Shown here piece by piece: positions 49,450 through 58,262 of a DNA stretch of 64,000 bases; the stretch's first letter is position 1; the number at the start of each line of letters is the position of its first letter. The DNA comes from Dictyobacter kobayashii. GTDB lineage: Bacteria; Chloroflexota; Ktedonobacteria; Ktedonobacterales; Ktedonobacteraceae. The translations under genes were made by a program, and so were the position numbers. Where the stretch lies: the NCBI RefSeq assembly GCF_003967555.1, contig NZ_BIFS01000002.1, positions 310,001 to 374,000 of the forward strand. The letters are read 5' to 3'. Below the pieces are notes generated by a model. The model worked only from the letters and a program-made list of their open reading frames with translations. It made no database searches and was not told the origin of the DNA.

Positions 49450-49613
49450 GCAGCGTATGAACAACGGTTCTTCTAAATGAATGTTTTCCAATATAAACTC
49501 AATAATCTATAATCCCATACCATCATATATTTCAGAAAATATACTATTTTTCCACTGATATAAGTCAAAGCTTGTGTTACAGTCATACAACCATCAAGAA
49601 AAGGCATCACTTT

Positions 49614-50921
49614 CTACGGGATGAATTTTGCCATCAAATGAGAAGAAACGTGCCACGATGGATGAATCATATAGTATTTTATCGCTCGGCTATCCTGATA
49701 AGAAATCACCAATCCCCGCTTTTGCAAGACTCCCAGAAATCGATGCACACATCCACAAGGGATACCAGTCAAGCATTGGAGCGTTCGAAGATCAACTCCT
49801 TCTGGAGCCAACCACAGATGTGCAAGAAGAGCACGTGCATGCCTCCCTTGAGGCCAATGTGGTCTCAAAAGGTCCTTTCTTGTATCATTCACTTTCTTAT
49901 GGGAGAAAGGCACTATTCGCACCGCGTGAGGAGTGTTCTTCCAGCCAGATAATGCTTGCAACGCCAGGCTTCCCATCATCAATGCGCCTCCAACATACAC
50001 AAGGAGAAGGAAACGTTCATGAGCAAAGAAAAAGGCGAAAAAAGCACCCTCAACTGGCTCTAGCATACCAAGAAAGGTCAAAAGCACCCCATTGACATAC
50101 CGTCGCATCACCATCATCGTCGCCATTGGCAAAAGAGTTGTTGCGATGCCAACGTACACAAAAGTTGCAACATCCTGTGGCACCACAAAGTGAACAGAGT
50201 GCCAATTGCCAAAAATAAGTGCATAGATGAACACCTCTACAGCCATCGTGAGCCACTCAATCCCTAAAACGGCACACAGTGAGAACACATGTTGTTGTTT
50301 TGGTCGAAGGCACAACTTCTCAATGAGAAAAGAATATCCAGTGAGAAGTAGTCCTCCCATAAAGGCAAGAGCATCACCCATCCAATGCATATCTGAAACG
50401 GACAACAATACGACAATTCCTAGAACAGAACACAAACAGGCGAGCCATGTCAAAAAAGATATGCGGCGCCGAAAGAGAAACCATGAGATAAGGATAACAA
50501 TAATGCCATTCATAGTAGAAAACATTGCTATTTCCGTGATACTTGTGTATACCATTGCCAGCGTCAGAAACAGCAATGCGATAGCCATGCAACTTCCCAA
50601 TCCACATCCCCATAGAAGTGATCGCCAACTGATCCTCCAACGTGACCAGATGAGGAGAAAGATTGCAGGCGGAACAAGCCATACCATTTGAGCAACAAGA
50701 AACCAAGCAGTATCAACGCGATCAAGCGCCGGTTTAGCAACAGGATAGAACGAGGCAGAAAACAAGCTCATGAGGATAAATGCTCCGTATCCACATAAGC
50801 GTAGAGAGCCTTTTGCATACTGAAAAAGCATCTGGCCAATTCTTGGAACAATGTGATGCCTCTTCTTCTGTTGACACAATAATTGTGTGCTTTTTGAAAG
50901 AGAAAAATCAGCTAGTATCAT
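49614..50921 (-). CDS. EamA/DMT-family transporter with a C-terminal winged-helix domain
   Basis: About 435 residues. Start ATG at 50921 has AAGGAAGG 8 nt upstream; the longer frame from 51041 lacks such a site. Ten hydrophobic helices are present (LRLCGYGAFILMSLFSASFY to YVGGALMMGSLALQALSG), with the EamA pattern repeated (TEIAMFSTMNGIIVILISWF and ATTLLPMATMMVMRRYVNGV). After about residue 330, a soluble part contains a winged-helix-like domain (LLAHLWLAPEGVDLRTLQCL to LGVLQKRGLVISYQDSRAIK). The family exports metabolites or amino acids. A DNA-binding-like domain fused to a DMT permease is rare and suggests a membrane-bound regulator or substrate sensor. Confidence 0.75.
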   Translation of the reverse strand: MILADFSLSKSTQLLCQQKKRHHIVPRIGQMLFQYAKGSLRLCGYGAFILMSLFSASFYPVAKPALDRVDTAWFLVAQMVWLVPPAIFLLIWSRWRISWRSLLWGCGLGSCMAIALLFLTLAMVYTSITEIAMFSTMNGIIVILISWFLFRRRISFLTWLACLCSVLGIVVLLSVSDMHWMGDALAFMGGLLLTGYSFLIEKLCLRPKQQHVFSLCAVLGIEWLTMAVEVFIYALIFGNWHSVHFVVPQDVATFVYVGIATTLLPMATMMVMRRYVNGVLLTFLGMLEPVEGAFFAFFFAHERFLLLVYVGGALMMGSLALQALSGWKNTPHAVRIVPFSHKKVNDTRKDLLRPHWPQGRHARALLAHLWLAPEGVDLRTLQCLTGIPCGCVHRFLGVLQKRGLVISYQDSRAIKYYMIHPSWHVSSHLMAKFIP

Positions 50922-51086
50922 CCGCGTTGCCTTCCTTCTTCTGTCACTATCACCAGAAAACGCTTCAGTCCTTGAGAGGCATTCACGCCTACACAGAACT
51001 GGCAGTTTCACAACGTCTGGCGCTTCCCTTGGTTCTGCCAAAGTGCCATACCCTCATTTTCTCGTTCTTGAGCTCAAGAGCACATA

Positions 51087-51818
51087 TCATAACGCTTCGT
51101 TGCCTTTACCTACAAAGGCATCTGTTCTTCTTTGAAAGATGATTCTTCCGTGCAATTTCTTGATCTGATAGAACTTTTTCTGGCCATCATCATGTGACAA
51201 ATCGTCTGCGTAGTACGATCGCAGTGTCCGTAATCGTTGCCGCACATGGAGCACCTCTAAATGCTCCGTCTGCCTTTGATGCGCGCTATTCCACTCAGAG
51301 GAGATCCATCGATCTCGCTGTAAGGAAAGCAGTTCACCGGTCTGTCGGGATGGAGGTTCAGGTGGGAGTGCAATTCTCTCACCCGTTGCGAAGAAGGCCA
51401 TTGTCTTAAGGGTATTCTTCTTTTGAGCAGGTCGTCTCTTTGGTCGATACTTGAGGATGAACTTCAACGTGATCCACAGGAGGATTCCAGCTCCTCCTCC
51501 CGCGCCAGCCAGGCCAATGGGAAATACAGAGGATGGGAAGGGGAAAGCAGGGAGCGGGAGCGGCTGGCAAACAGGTGCACCTGAAAACAGAATGACAAAG
51601 CTGGCAACCATGCCTGGTGTAACCCCGAGAAGCAGAACAACAGGATGTGTTGCAATGAATCTGGTCACCTGAAACGCAGGCCGAGAAGGAGAACTTTCAC
51701 ATCCTTCTCGTTTTGGTTGTGGCACACAAGCTTGGCGTGCAGCAGATGTCTCGCTACGCTTCTTTTTTTCTCGAAATGGCAAAGGGAGATCTCTATACGT
51801 GCTCAGATAGGTAGACAT
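51087..51818 (-). CDS. Two-TM protein of unknown function, third gene of the leftward group
   Basis: About 243 residues. Start ATG at 51818 (MSTYLSTYRDLPLPF) has AAGGAG 8 nt upstream. Two TM helices: about 59-80 (HPVVLLLGVTPGMVASFVIL) and 99-122 (FPIGLAGAGGGAGILLWITL), separated by a short Pro-rich loop. Basic N- and C-terminal regions indicate both ends are cytoplasmic; the C-terminal 110 residues are charged and probably coiled. It follows the amidotransferase-like gene by 71 bp, suggesting an operon. No family is recognised. Confidence 0.6.
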   Translation of the reverse strand: MSTYLSTYRDLPLPFREKKKRSETSAARQACVPQPKREGCESSPSRPAFQVTRFIATHPVVLLLGVTPGMVASFVILFSGAPVCQPLPLPAFPFPSSVFPIGLAGAGGGAGILLWITLKFILKYRPKRRPAQKKNTLKTMAFFATGERIALPPEPPSRQTGELLSLQRDRWISSEWNSAHQRQTEHLEVLHVRQRLRTLRSYYADDLSHDDGQKKFYQIKKLHGRIIFQRRTDAFVGKGNEAL

Positions 51819-51889
51819 TGATCGTCTCCTTCTACTTAGGACATACCAGTAATAATGAGTGAGACCGCGATAAAAACGAGAAACATATG

Positions 51890-53011
51890 TCACCGCGAAG
51901 CTACTTTCATTCGCTGGCGCCTGATCTTGTTCAATTCTTCCTTTGTTGGTTGATGTGACCTCTGCCGAACACGTTCATGCCCTCCTGATCCATGCAACGC
52001 TGGTAGAGGCGTTGAAAGGGTATGAGATCGCGGGCGTTTATCTCGCGGGGCAGCCTGATGAGATACAGGTAGAAGTGGCTGATTCTGTGTCACGAGATCA
52101 TACACAGTGGCACAAATCGTATCGCGAGCAGATTCCCAGCCATGCTGTTGCTGTCTGATACGGTCAAAGGACTGGCAGGCATGGAGAAAGGCCTCAAAAA
52201 GGGTCGTTCCATACGCCTGATCTAACCCCCAATCAAGTCGTCCAATAATACCTAGACCAAAGGCTCCATCCCTTCGCTCAAAAGCGACAACAGCCCCGTC
52301 TTCGGACTGCGCACAAGGTCGGAGTCCTGGTGCCAATCTCTCTACGCCCTGCTGCGGCATAAAGGCCAGTTCCCAGGGCTTCTGCTCACCATCCTGCGAA
52401 CGAATGGCTGGTTGGAGAGCAGTCGCAAGCGTACTCTGTGCTCGAACGCGGATCATATGACGGTCCCAGGTATCTGGCGTGATTGTAGCCGCCTGCTCCA
52501 GGTCTCTTGGCGCTTCTCCTCGTTTCCCTCCCAACGCATTATTCCATTTTTCTGCGCCATCGGCGATGGCGAGAACAGGCATACCCATGTACGTAGCCAG
52601 TTGTGCAAGCGCAATCTCCCACGCGATCGGCCAACTATCAGGCCCTGGCTCCTGCTCGCGTTCTTTCCAGGAGGAGTACCAGTCTGTTCCCTGAATACCT
52701 GCTGGCAGCAACAAACCGTCCATAGACTGCATCAGCGACCAGAGGGATTGGTAGATATGCTTGTGTGTTGGAAAAGGCCACAGTGGGATCAGAAAAATCC
52801 TCGCCCCCATGCGCTCGACAGCCCATGCACCAAGCGCATCCGCCACGAACAACGGCCCTTGATTACCTTGCTTGACAGGAATGGGAATGCCGATAATGGG
52901 TTGATACTCCTGTGAACCTTCCGCATCCCACTCATCGTGTGACTTTTCGTGTGGGGCATCATGGGTATCAGTCATCTCTAGCACAGGTATTGTATGTGTA
53001 GAATCAGTCAT
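51890..53011 (-). CDS. Class I glutamine-amidotransferase-fold protein (peptidase C26-like) lacking the catalytic Cys
   Basis: About 373 residues from ATG 53011 (AAGGAAA 9 nt upstream). The fold markers are present: GIPIPVKQG at the start, DGLLLPAGIQGTDWYSSW, and the motif before the catalytic site PVLAIADGAEKWNNALGG. In PuuD/C26 enzymes this last motif is GICRG...NVALGG; here the Cys position is Ala (AIADG), and the later His-Glu segment (HPE) is replaced by GRLDWGLDQ. It is therefore a probable pseudoenzyme retained for binding or scaffolding. The C-terminal tail is basic. It lies between a YukD-WD40 gene and a two-TM gene. Confidence 0.7.
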   Translation of the reverse strand: MTDSTHTIPVLEMTDTHDAPHEKSHDEWDAEGSQEYQPIIGIPIPVKQGNQGPLFVADALGAWAVERMGARIFLIPLWPFPTHKHIYQSLWSLMQSMDGLLLPAGIQGTDWYSSWKEREQEPGPDSWPIAWEIALAQLATYMGMPVLAIADGAEKWNNALGGKRGEAPRDLEQAATITPDTWDRHMIRVRAQSTLATALQPAIRSQDGEQKPWELAFMPQQGVERLAPGLRPCAQSEDGAVVAFERRDGAFGLGIIGRLDWGLDQAYGTTLFEAFLHACQSFDRIRQQQHGWESARDTICATVYDLVTQNQPLLPVSHQAAPRDKRPRSHTLSTPLPALHGSGGHERVRQRSHQPTKEELNKIRRQRMKVASR

Positions 53012-53140
53012 TATGATCGTTTCCTTTCTAGCAACCATATAACAAGGTAAACAATGCATCATAATGAGAAAGGCACGTGATAGATGAGGCCTCCTTTCTC
53101 AACAGGCACGTATCGAATTTGTTCATACTATTCCTTCCCC

Positions 53141-54520
53141 CTACACCTGAATATGCCAAAGAGTGACGTGTTGGCCGAGCGCTCCCGCGAGAAGCAGGCC
53201 AGAAGGTGACCATGAAAGAGCAACAGGCACATCGTGTTGCCGTTGTATCAGCAACGGTTTCAATGTCTGCATGGACCAAATGATGAGTTGTTTATCATCC
53301 CCACTCGTTGCAAGCCGTGTCCCATCAGGGGAAAAGGCGAGAGCCCGTACAGGTTGCGTGTGTCCCTGCAGATGGATGGCTCCATCAAGGCAATGTATGC
53401 CAAAGACATCTGGCACCTGGCGCTGACAAATTCGTCCATCACCCCACAGAAAGACCACTCCATCATCGCCTCCAATAGCTAGCCTCCCTTGTAAGGAAAA
53501 TGCAGCCGTTCGCAATGGATGCTGGCTCTGAGAGTAGTAGCCATGGATTTCCTGTCCACTGAGCGCACTCCACACACGTGCAACCCCTCCATCAGATGCG
53601 GTCGCCACCGTCGTTGCCAGAACCGCAAGCGTCTCTATAGCTGAGGTATGCCCACGGAAGATCATGAGTGGTTGATGCGACTGCGCACTCCACACGATGG
53701 CTGTTTTGTCCGTTCCTGCAGAGAGCGCAAGTGGGATAGTCCCCTGCGCCCATCCGAGAGAGGTAATCGAAGCCGTATGTTGTGCTCCGTTTTCAGCGAG
53801 TAGCGCGCCTGTTTGCGCATTGAAAAAGGAAACAGTAGTGGCAGTGGCAGCTAGAAGTTGCGCACCATCAGGCGACCAGGCAAGAGCACGCACATGCGCA
53901 GGAAACTGATGCTTGTAAAGAACAGTTCCATCCACATCCCATACAAAAGCCATCCCATCGTTGCCTCCTGATGCCACCATACGCCCGTCAGGAGACCAGG
54001 TGAGTGTTCTCACTTGCTGCTGGTGCTGACTAAAGAACGTACGCACAGCGATTGGCGTGGTCGCCTTTGGTGGTTGAATGAGGAGACGTTGTGCAAATGC
54101 AGTCGTTACGCCAGAACCCAACCCCAAAAAACTGAAAGCGGCCAGAACGCTGATCAGAGATCGCCGAGAAAAACGCGTCGCCGTAATGGGTATCTGGTTG
54201 GCACGTTTTCTTTCCCTTCCTCGCCCTCGCATCGCCATCGTGTTCGGATGCTCTGGTTCAAGGATGAAACGGCTACCAGAGGGGAAATGTGCATCCACAA
54301 ATCGACCAGTTGTAGGTAACCTCTGATCTCCAGATATCGAGCGCAAGCGATAGGTAAGTGGAGAGCCAAAGGTATCGACCACAGGATACCCAAGGCGTGC
54401 AGCCAGGGTAGTAACCCACGGCCCAATTGCTGCTTGATCATCTACACGCACCTGAACACTTGTTGGAGCTTGCTTCCCACGGAGAGAGGGCCGCACAATA
54501 ACGAGTTGCCGTAGTGCCAT
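53141..54520 (-). CDS. YukD-type ubiquitin-like/TM/WD40 protein
   Basis: About 459 residues from ATG 54520. The purine-rich GAGGAAGAGAAAG site is the best start; an upstream in-frame ATG at 54583 is possible. Residues 1-90 (ALRQLVIVRPSLRGK...FGSPLTYRLRSISGDQRL) fit the ubiquitin-like YukD/EsaB fold found in type VII secretion loci. A Tat-like RRSLISVLAAFSFLGLGSG hydrophobic segment (121-143) is a TM helix. The rest forms about seven WD40 repeats (TLTWSPDGRMVASGGNDGMA, ALAFSPDGTRLATSGDDKQL). This suggests an extracytoplasmic or membrane-proximal beta-propeller with a cytosolic ubiquitin-like domain. It heads the leftward group that includes the amidotransferase-fold protein and the two-TM protein. 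No EccC-type ATPase is in the window. Confidence 0.75.
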   Translation of the reverse strand: MALRQLVIVRPSLRGKQAPTSVQVRVDDQAAIGPWVTTLAARLGYPVVDTFGSPLTYRLRSISGDQRLPTTGRFVDAHFPSGSRFILEPEHPNTMAMRGRGRERKRANQIPITATRFSRRSLISVLAAFSFLGLGSGVTTAFAQRLLIQPPKATTPIAVRTFFSQHQQQVRTLTWSPDGRMVASGGNDGMAFVWDVDGTVLYKHQFPAHVRALAWSPDGAQLLAATATTVSFFNAQTGALLAENGAQHTASITSLGWAQGTIPLALSAGTDKTAIVWSAQSHQPLMIFRGHTSAIETLAVLATTVATASDGGVARVWSALSGQEIHGYYSQSQHPLRTAAFSLQGRLAIGGDDGVVFLWGDGRICQRQVPDVFGIHCLDGAIHLQGHTQPVRALAFSPDGTRLATSGDDKQLIIWSMQTLKPLLIQRQHDVPVALSWSPSGLLLAGALGQHVTLWHIQV

Positions 54521-55226
54521 CGTTTCTTTCTCTTCCTCCTCTTCCGGCCTCCAGATTCCTGGTGGAATACAGTAAAAGGACAATCAACAAGAGTGAGTAT
54601 AGCGGCGAGAGAGGGACAGTACGGAGGTGGGGTAGGGAGAGGTAGGTGTAAGGGAAGATAGATTTCTACCCTTTATAAGATGGGCAGGTGAGATATTCTC
54701 ATTATACATGGAGCTAAACAACAGGTAGGATGTGATAGGGTATGGAGAAGTAGGTTGGAGAGAAGTGTTTGCATATTGCTGTGTCTTCTCCAATAGCACA
54801 TTTCCTTATAAGCACAACCTCTATGCAAAAAACAAAAGAAGATGCTATTCACTCCTTTGGTTCCTCAAAGGATAAAACAAAAGGAAATCTATCTCTAGAT
54901 AACGTTATCTACAATTCCTGCGTATTTCTCCACAATTGATGAGTGTTATCCACAATTCTCACGTACTTTTCCACAAAGGGAAACTCAGAGTGAACTCCAA
55001 TACAATGTCTAGATAAGCATGTTTTTAGGCTGCCCCTATACTCCCTCTCTTGTGCCCTGGAGCTGCCCTATCACTCTCCCCCTAAGCAATATAGACTATG
55101 TACAGAATAAGTTGAAGTCCTTTATACCTCGCAAAAATGCCATACGCATGCATGTACAACACTGAGAAGTCAATTTCTTGTTCTGACAGAAAAAACTCAT
55201 AAGCAGGAGCGAAAGGAAAAACAGCT
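54521..55226. other. Divergent intergenic region with repeated DnaA-box-like motifs
   Basis: This lies between the leftward YukD-WD40 gene and the rightward 202-residue TM-protein gene. It is AT-rich and carries the four-motif array at 54905-54975. A palindrome (AGATAACGTTATCT, 54897-54910) overlaps the first motif. No coding region is supported. Confidence 0.55.
54905..54975 (+). promoter_or_regulatory. Array of four DnaA-box-like 9-mers at about 21-bp period
   Basis: TTATCTACA (54905), TTCTCCACA (54926), TTATCCACA (54946, perfect match to the bacterial DnaA box) and TTTTCCACA (54967) lie in the same direction, spaced 21, 20 and 21 bp, that is two helical turns. The spacers of the first and third units are also partly alike (AATTC...CGTA). 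The pattern fits an iteron or a DnaA-controlled promoter or origin-like site. Confidence 0.65.
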
Positions 55227-55835
55227 ATGTCTTTACACAGGAAGCCAAACAACCATCGTACATTTCACATCATCATTGCAGGGTCAACAATAGTTGGAAG
55301 TTGGTGGATCTGGAGGCACACGTTGAAAAAGAAGAGAAAGATTATTCATGATCAAGTGAAACAGCCACTGAAGAAATTTGATCTTCTTGAATGGCTATCA
55401 GAAGAATATGGCGATACTCAAGAAATGCCACCGATACAGGATATGAGTACACCTCAAGTGATATCGTGTGTGCTCTACCATCCATATATCTCAGTAGATG
55501 CAAGAAATACCTGTACACCAAATCATTGGCATGCAACATACTGGCTCCGATTCGTTACACTCATTGAGCAGGAGCCACGACGTGCTATTGTCCAGCATAC
55601 TGACACCAAACGCTATCACCTGATGATACAGGTTCCTGTAGAACACCCCCTTCCCTGCGACAGTTGCATTACTCCTCATGAAATTTTTCGATTACCTGTC
55701 CAGGATCACTATGCCTACTTTGTGTTTATCCCTCAGCAAGACCTCGATGGTTTTGCCTCCTTGCAACAGGCTCAAGAAGCAGCACAAACACTCTCGCTTC
55801 CTCCTAATATCTACCCGCAAATTACTGCTCCTTAA
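55227..55835 (+). CDS. Membrane-anchored hypothetical protein (202 aa)
   Basis: An N-terminal helix (FHIIIAGSTIVGSWWIWRHT) flanked by basic residues is a signal anchor or TM segment. The remainder is soluble (YWLRFVTLIEQEPRRAIVQH, CDSCITPHEIFRLPVQDHYA) with no recognised family. The ribosome site AAAGGA lies about 10 nt upstream. The IS21 copy 2 is inserted 15 bp after its stop. The region upstream has the DnaA-box array, so regulation from that site is possible. Confidence 0.6.
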   Translation: MSLHRKPNNHRTFHIIIAGSTIVGSWWIWRHTLKKKRKIIHDQVKQPLKKFDLLEWLSEEYGDTQEMPPIQDMSTPQVISCVLYHPYISVDARNTCTPNHWHATYWLRFVTLIEQEPRRAIVQHTDTKRYHLMIQVPVEHPLPCDSCITPHEIFRLPVQDHYAYFVFIPQQDLDGFASLQQAQEAAQTLSLPPNIYPQITAP

Positions 55836-55951
55836 TGAATGGAGAGAAAGTATTAAGGACGGTGTATACTCGAGCCGGTGAAGAATTGACCGACCCCAAG
55901 AAGGCGGTAGACTGAGGATATAAACACAACAATATTCTCAGGAGACCGACC

Positions 55952-57178
55952 ATGCTTAGGAGTCAGACAGTGCTAACAATACACGATCTTTACACACAGG
56001 GGAAGAATGTACAGGAAATTGCTCAGGAGTTGGAGATCTCACGCACAACGGTACGCAAATACTTGAAACATCCCGAGGCGGTGATCCCGAAACCGCGTCC
56101 GGTGCGTCCCTCCAAGCTTGATCCATTTAAAGAACAGATCAAGAAGTGGGTCATGGAAGACCATTGCACCAATTGCGAGGTGATCTTCGAGCGGTTACAG
56201 AAGATGGGCTACACCGGCAGGATCAGTATCCTCAAGGAATACGTGCAGCCGCTGCGGGCTGCAGTGGCTGGCCACGCGCCCGTACAACGATACGAAACCA
56301 ATCCAGGAGAGCAGGTTCAATTCGATTGGGGCGAGTTTGTATACGAGCATGAGGGTCAGATGCGTAAATTTTATGGATTTACGGCTATCCTTGGCTATTC
56401 ACGCATGCGCTTTGTGACCTTTGTGAAGCGTTGCGACACACCCACGCTCATCCGCTGCTTAATGGAGGCATTTGAGTACTTTGGTGGCTTAACGAAGGTT
56501 GCGCTGACGGATCGCATGAAGAGCGTCCTCTTAGAAATGGAGGAGAACAAGCCGCGGTGGAATCCCCGCTTTGCCGATTTCATGGTTTCCATTGGAGTTG
56601 GCGCACGCGTCTGCAAGCCGTACACACCACAAACGAAGGGCAAAGTCGAGCGTACAGTCAGCCATGTCAAGAAGAGTTTATGGGGTGGGGTCACCTTTAC
56701 CGATCTGGATGATCTCAATCGCCAGGCGCATGCGTGGTGCGAGCGTATCAACTCCCGTGTGCATCGCACGACCCATGCACGGCCCGTGGATCGCCTTGCC
56801 GAAGAGAAGCTGCTGCCCTTGCCCCAAGACTTTGCTTGGGAACGCTTCGCCACCGAAGAGCGCAAAGTCACCTGGGATGGCTACGTCTCCTACGATGGCG
56901 TGCTGTATGGGCTGCCAGGGACGCTGCAACTGGCAGGCAAACAGGTCCAGGTACGTGAGCGCAAGGGCTTGCTCACCGTCTGGTCGGCTGGCACTCAGGT
57001 GTTTGCTATCGAGAAGCGACCGCGCTCGCAAGAGAGCGTGCCGCACGCGGACCAGTGGAAGACCGTCGCCTCCGTCTCAGCTACCCGCCGTGCGCCCACG
57101 CCCTTAGGCCATTTGCAGCCTGCCCCGGACGTCGAAAGCCGTCCCTCCAGGAGTATGATCAGTATTGTGGAGTCGTGA
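55952..57178 (+). CDS. istA: IS21 transposase IstA (copy 2), C-terminal end altered
   Basis: The 408-residue protein has the HTH (LYTQGKNVQEIAQELEIS), the rve catalytic motifs (QFDWGEF; LTDRMKSV; GKVERTV) and a C-terminal beta-strand region (VTWDGYVSYDGVLYGLPG). The catalytic part is intact, unlike copy 1. At the end, three C at 57143-57145 (copy 1 has four) shift the frame, replacing SRPLQEYDQYCGV and its TGA overlap with istB by SRPSRSMISIVES. The original form probably ended with TGA overlapping istB's ATG at 57198. The catalytic domain and most of the protein should still be made; the effect of the altered tail is unknown. Confidence 0.9.
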   Translation: MLRSQTVLTIHDLYTQGKNVQEIAQELEISRTTVRKYLKHPEAVIPKPRPVRPSKLDPFKEQIKKWVMEDHCTNCEVIFERLQKMGYTGRISILKEYVQPLRAAVAGHAPVQRYETNPGEQVQFDWGEFVYEHEGQMRKFYGFTAILGYSRMRFVTFVKRCDTPTLIRCLMEAFEYFGGLTKVALTDRMKSVLLEMEENKPRWNPRFADFMVSIGVGARVCKPYTPQTKGKVERTVSHVKKSLWGGVTFTDLDDLNRQAHAWCERINSRVHRTTHARPVDRLAEEKLLPLPQDFAWERFATEERKVTWDGYVSYDGVLYGLPGTLQLAGKQVQVRERKGLLTVWSAGTQVFAIEKRPRSQESVPHADQWKTVASVSATRRAPTPLGHLQPAPDVESRPSRSMISIVES

Positions 57179-57197
57179 CCATGCAGGAGGTGGTCGC

Positions 57198-57992
57198 ATG
57201 AAGAAAGGAGTATACAAACAACTGAACTTAACGCACTTGGAAGCAGCACTGCCACACGTCCTAAATGCGGCCCGGCACGAGCAGTGGACCTATGAGATGT
57301 TGCTGGAACGAGCTCTGGCTGCGGAGTTAGATGGACGTGAGCAGAAGGCCATCGCTCGGCGGCTCAAAGCGGCGCGCATTCCTGGAAAAAAGACCTTGGA
57401 TGGGTTCGATTTCTCCTTTCAGCCGACCCTTTCCGAACGGCGACTGCGGGAACTGGCGGATCTCTCGTTTGTGCGAACCTGTACCAATGTAGTCTTCCTC
57501 GGCCCTCCGGGGACAGGCAAAACACACTTGAGCTTGGCGTTGGCGGATCGAGCGCTCGCAGCAGGGCATTCCGTGTTGTTTACGACCCTGGCTGAGCTCG
57601 CACAGGCCCTGGAAAGTGCATCGCATCCTGGCCTCATGCGGCAGCGTCTGCGGCGCTATATCGCGCCCAGTCTGCTGGTCATCGACGAAGTCGGCTACAC
57701 CAAGCTGTCACAGGAGCAGGCGCACCACTTCTTTGAGTTGGTGACGGCACGCTATGAGCATGGCTCGATCATCCTGACCTCCAACACGAGCTTTGCTCAA
57801 TGGGGCGCTCTCCTGGGGGATGAAGTGCTTGCCACAGCACTGCTCGACAGGCTGCTTCACCATGCTGAGGTTATCCCCATTAATGGGCGCAGTTATCGCA
57901 TGAAGGAGCGTCAGACCGAGCGTACGAGCCTCTCAGCCTCACCGGAAGTGGCTCTCAGCGCCACCGGCGGCAAATCTACCGGCGTTCGGTAA
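57198..57992 (+). CDS. istB: IS21 helper ATPase IstB (copy 2)
   Basis: The 264 residues are identical to copy 1. AAA+ motifs are GPPGTGKTHL (Walker A) and LLVIDEVGY (Walker B). Start ATG 57198 with AGGAGG 7 nt upstream. In IS21, IstB assembles on target DNA and stimulates IstA. It is intact and, with the nearly intact IstA, could in principle be functional. Confidence 0.92.
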   Translation: MKKGVYKQLNLTHLEAALPHVLNAARHEQWTYEMLLERALAAELDGREQKAIARRLKAARIPGKKTLDGFDFSFQPTLSERRLRELADLSFVRTCTNVVFLGPPGTGKTHLSLALADRALAAGHSVLFTTLAELAQALESASHPGLMRQRLRRYIAPSLLVIDEVGYTKLSQEQAHHFFELVTARYEHGSIILTSNTSFAQWGALLGDEVLATALLDRLLHHAEVIPINGRSYRMKERQTERTSLSASPEVALSATGGKSTGVR

Positions 57993-58262
57993 GCGGCGTT
58001 TGTGCGCCGGCGTTGGGATCACTTGATTCTGGCGCAGTTTGGTCGGCATTTGTTCGCCGGCGCTCATGGAATGTTGTTCTTTGGAGTTCGTTTCACTAGG
58101 GCGGCCAATTCTCAATCGGCTCGTGATTACACCGGCCTTGACAAAAGAGAGCTCTCATGAATAGGAACCATAAAAAATCTCTTGATTGCCAAGTATATGT
58201 ATTGCGTATAAATATGCCACTTTATTCCTACTTTCGTCTAGACAACATGAGGACATTACGAT

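Larger units (their letters stand above)
55851..58143 (+). mobile_element. IS21-family insertion sequence, copy 2 (2293 bp)
   Basis: The element is the same as the one at 7332-9625 in opposite orientation. It starts TATTAAGGACGGTG and ends CGGCCTTGACA, with imperfect inverted terminal repeats. AAAG is present on each side (55847-55850 and 58144-58147), consistent with a 4-bp target duplication, so this copy appears to be a clean insertion. It encodes istA and istB in an overlapping arrangement. Right of istB a set of CGGCGTT-like repeats forms the sub-terminal region. Confidence 0.92.

Noticed and set aside
55851..58143. Inversion of the 46 kb between the two opposed IS21 copies
   Set aside because: Copy 2 keeps a matching AAAG on both sides; swapped flanks would be expected if such an inversion had occurred.
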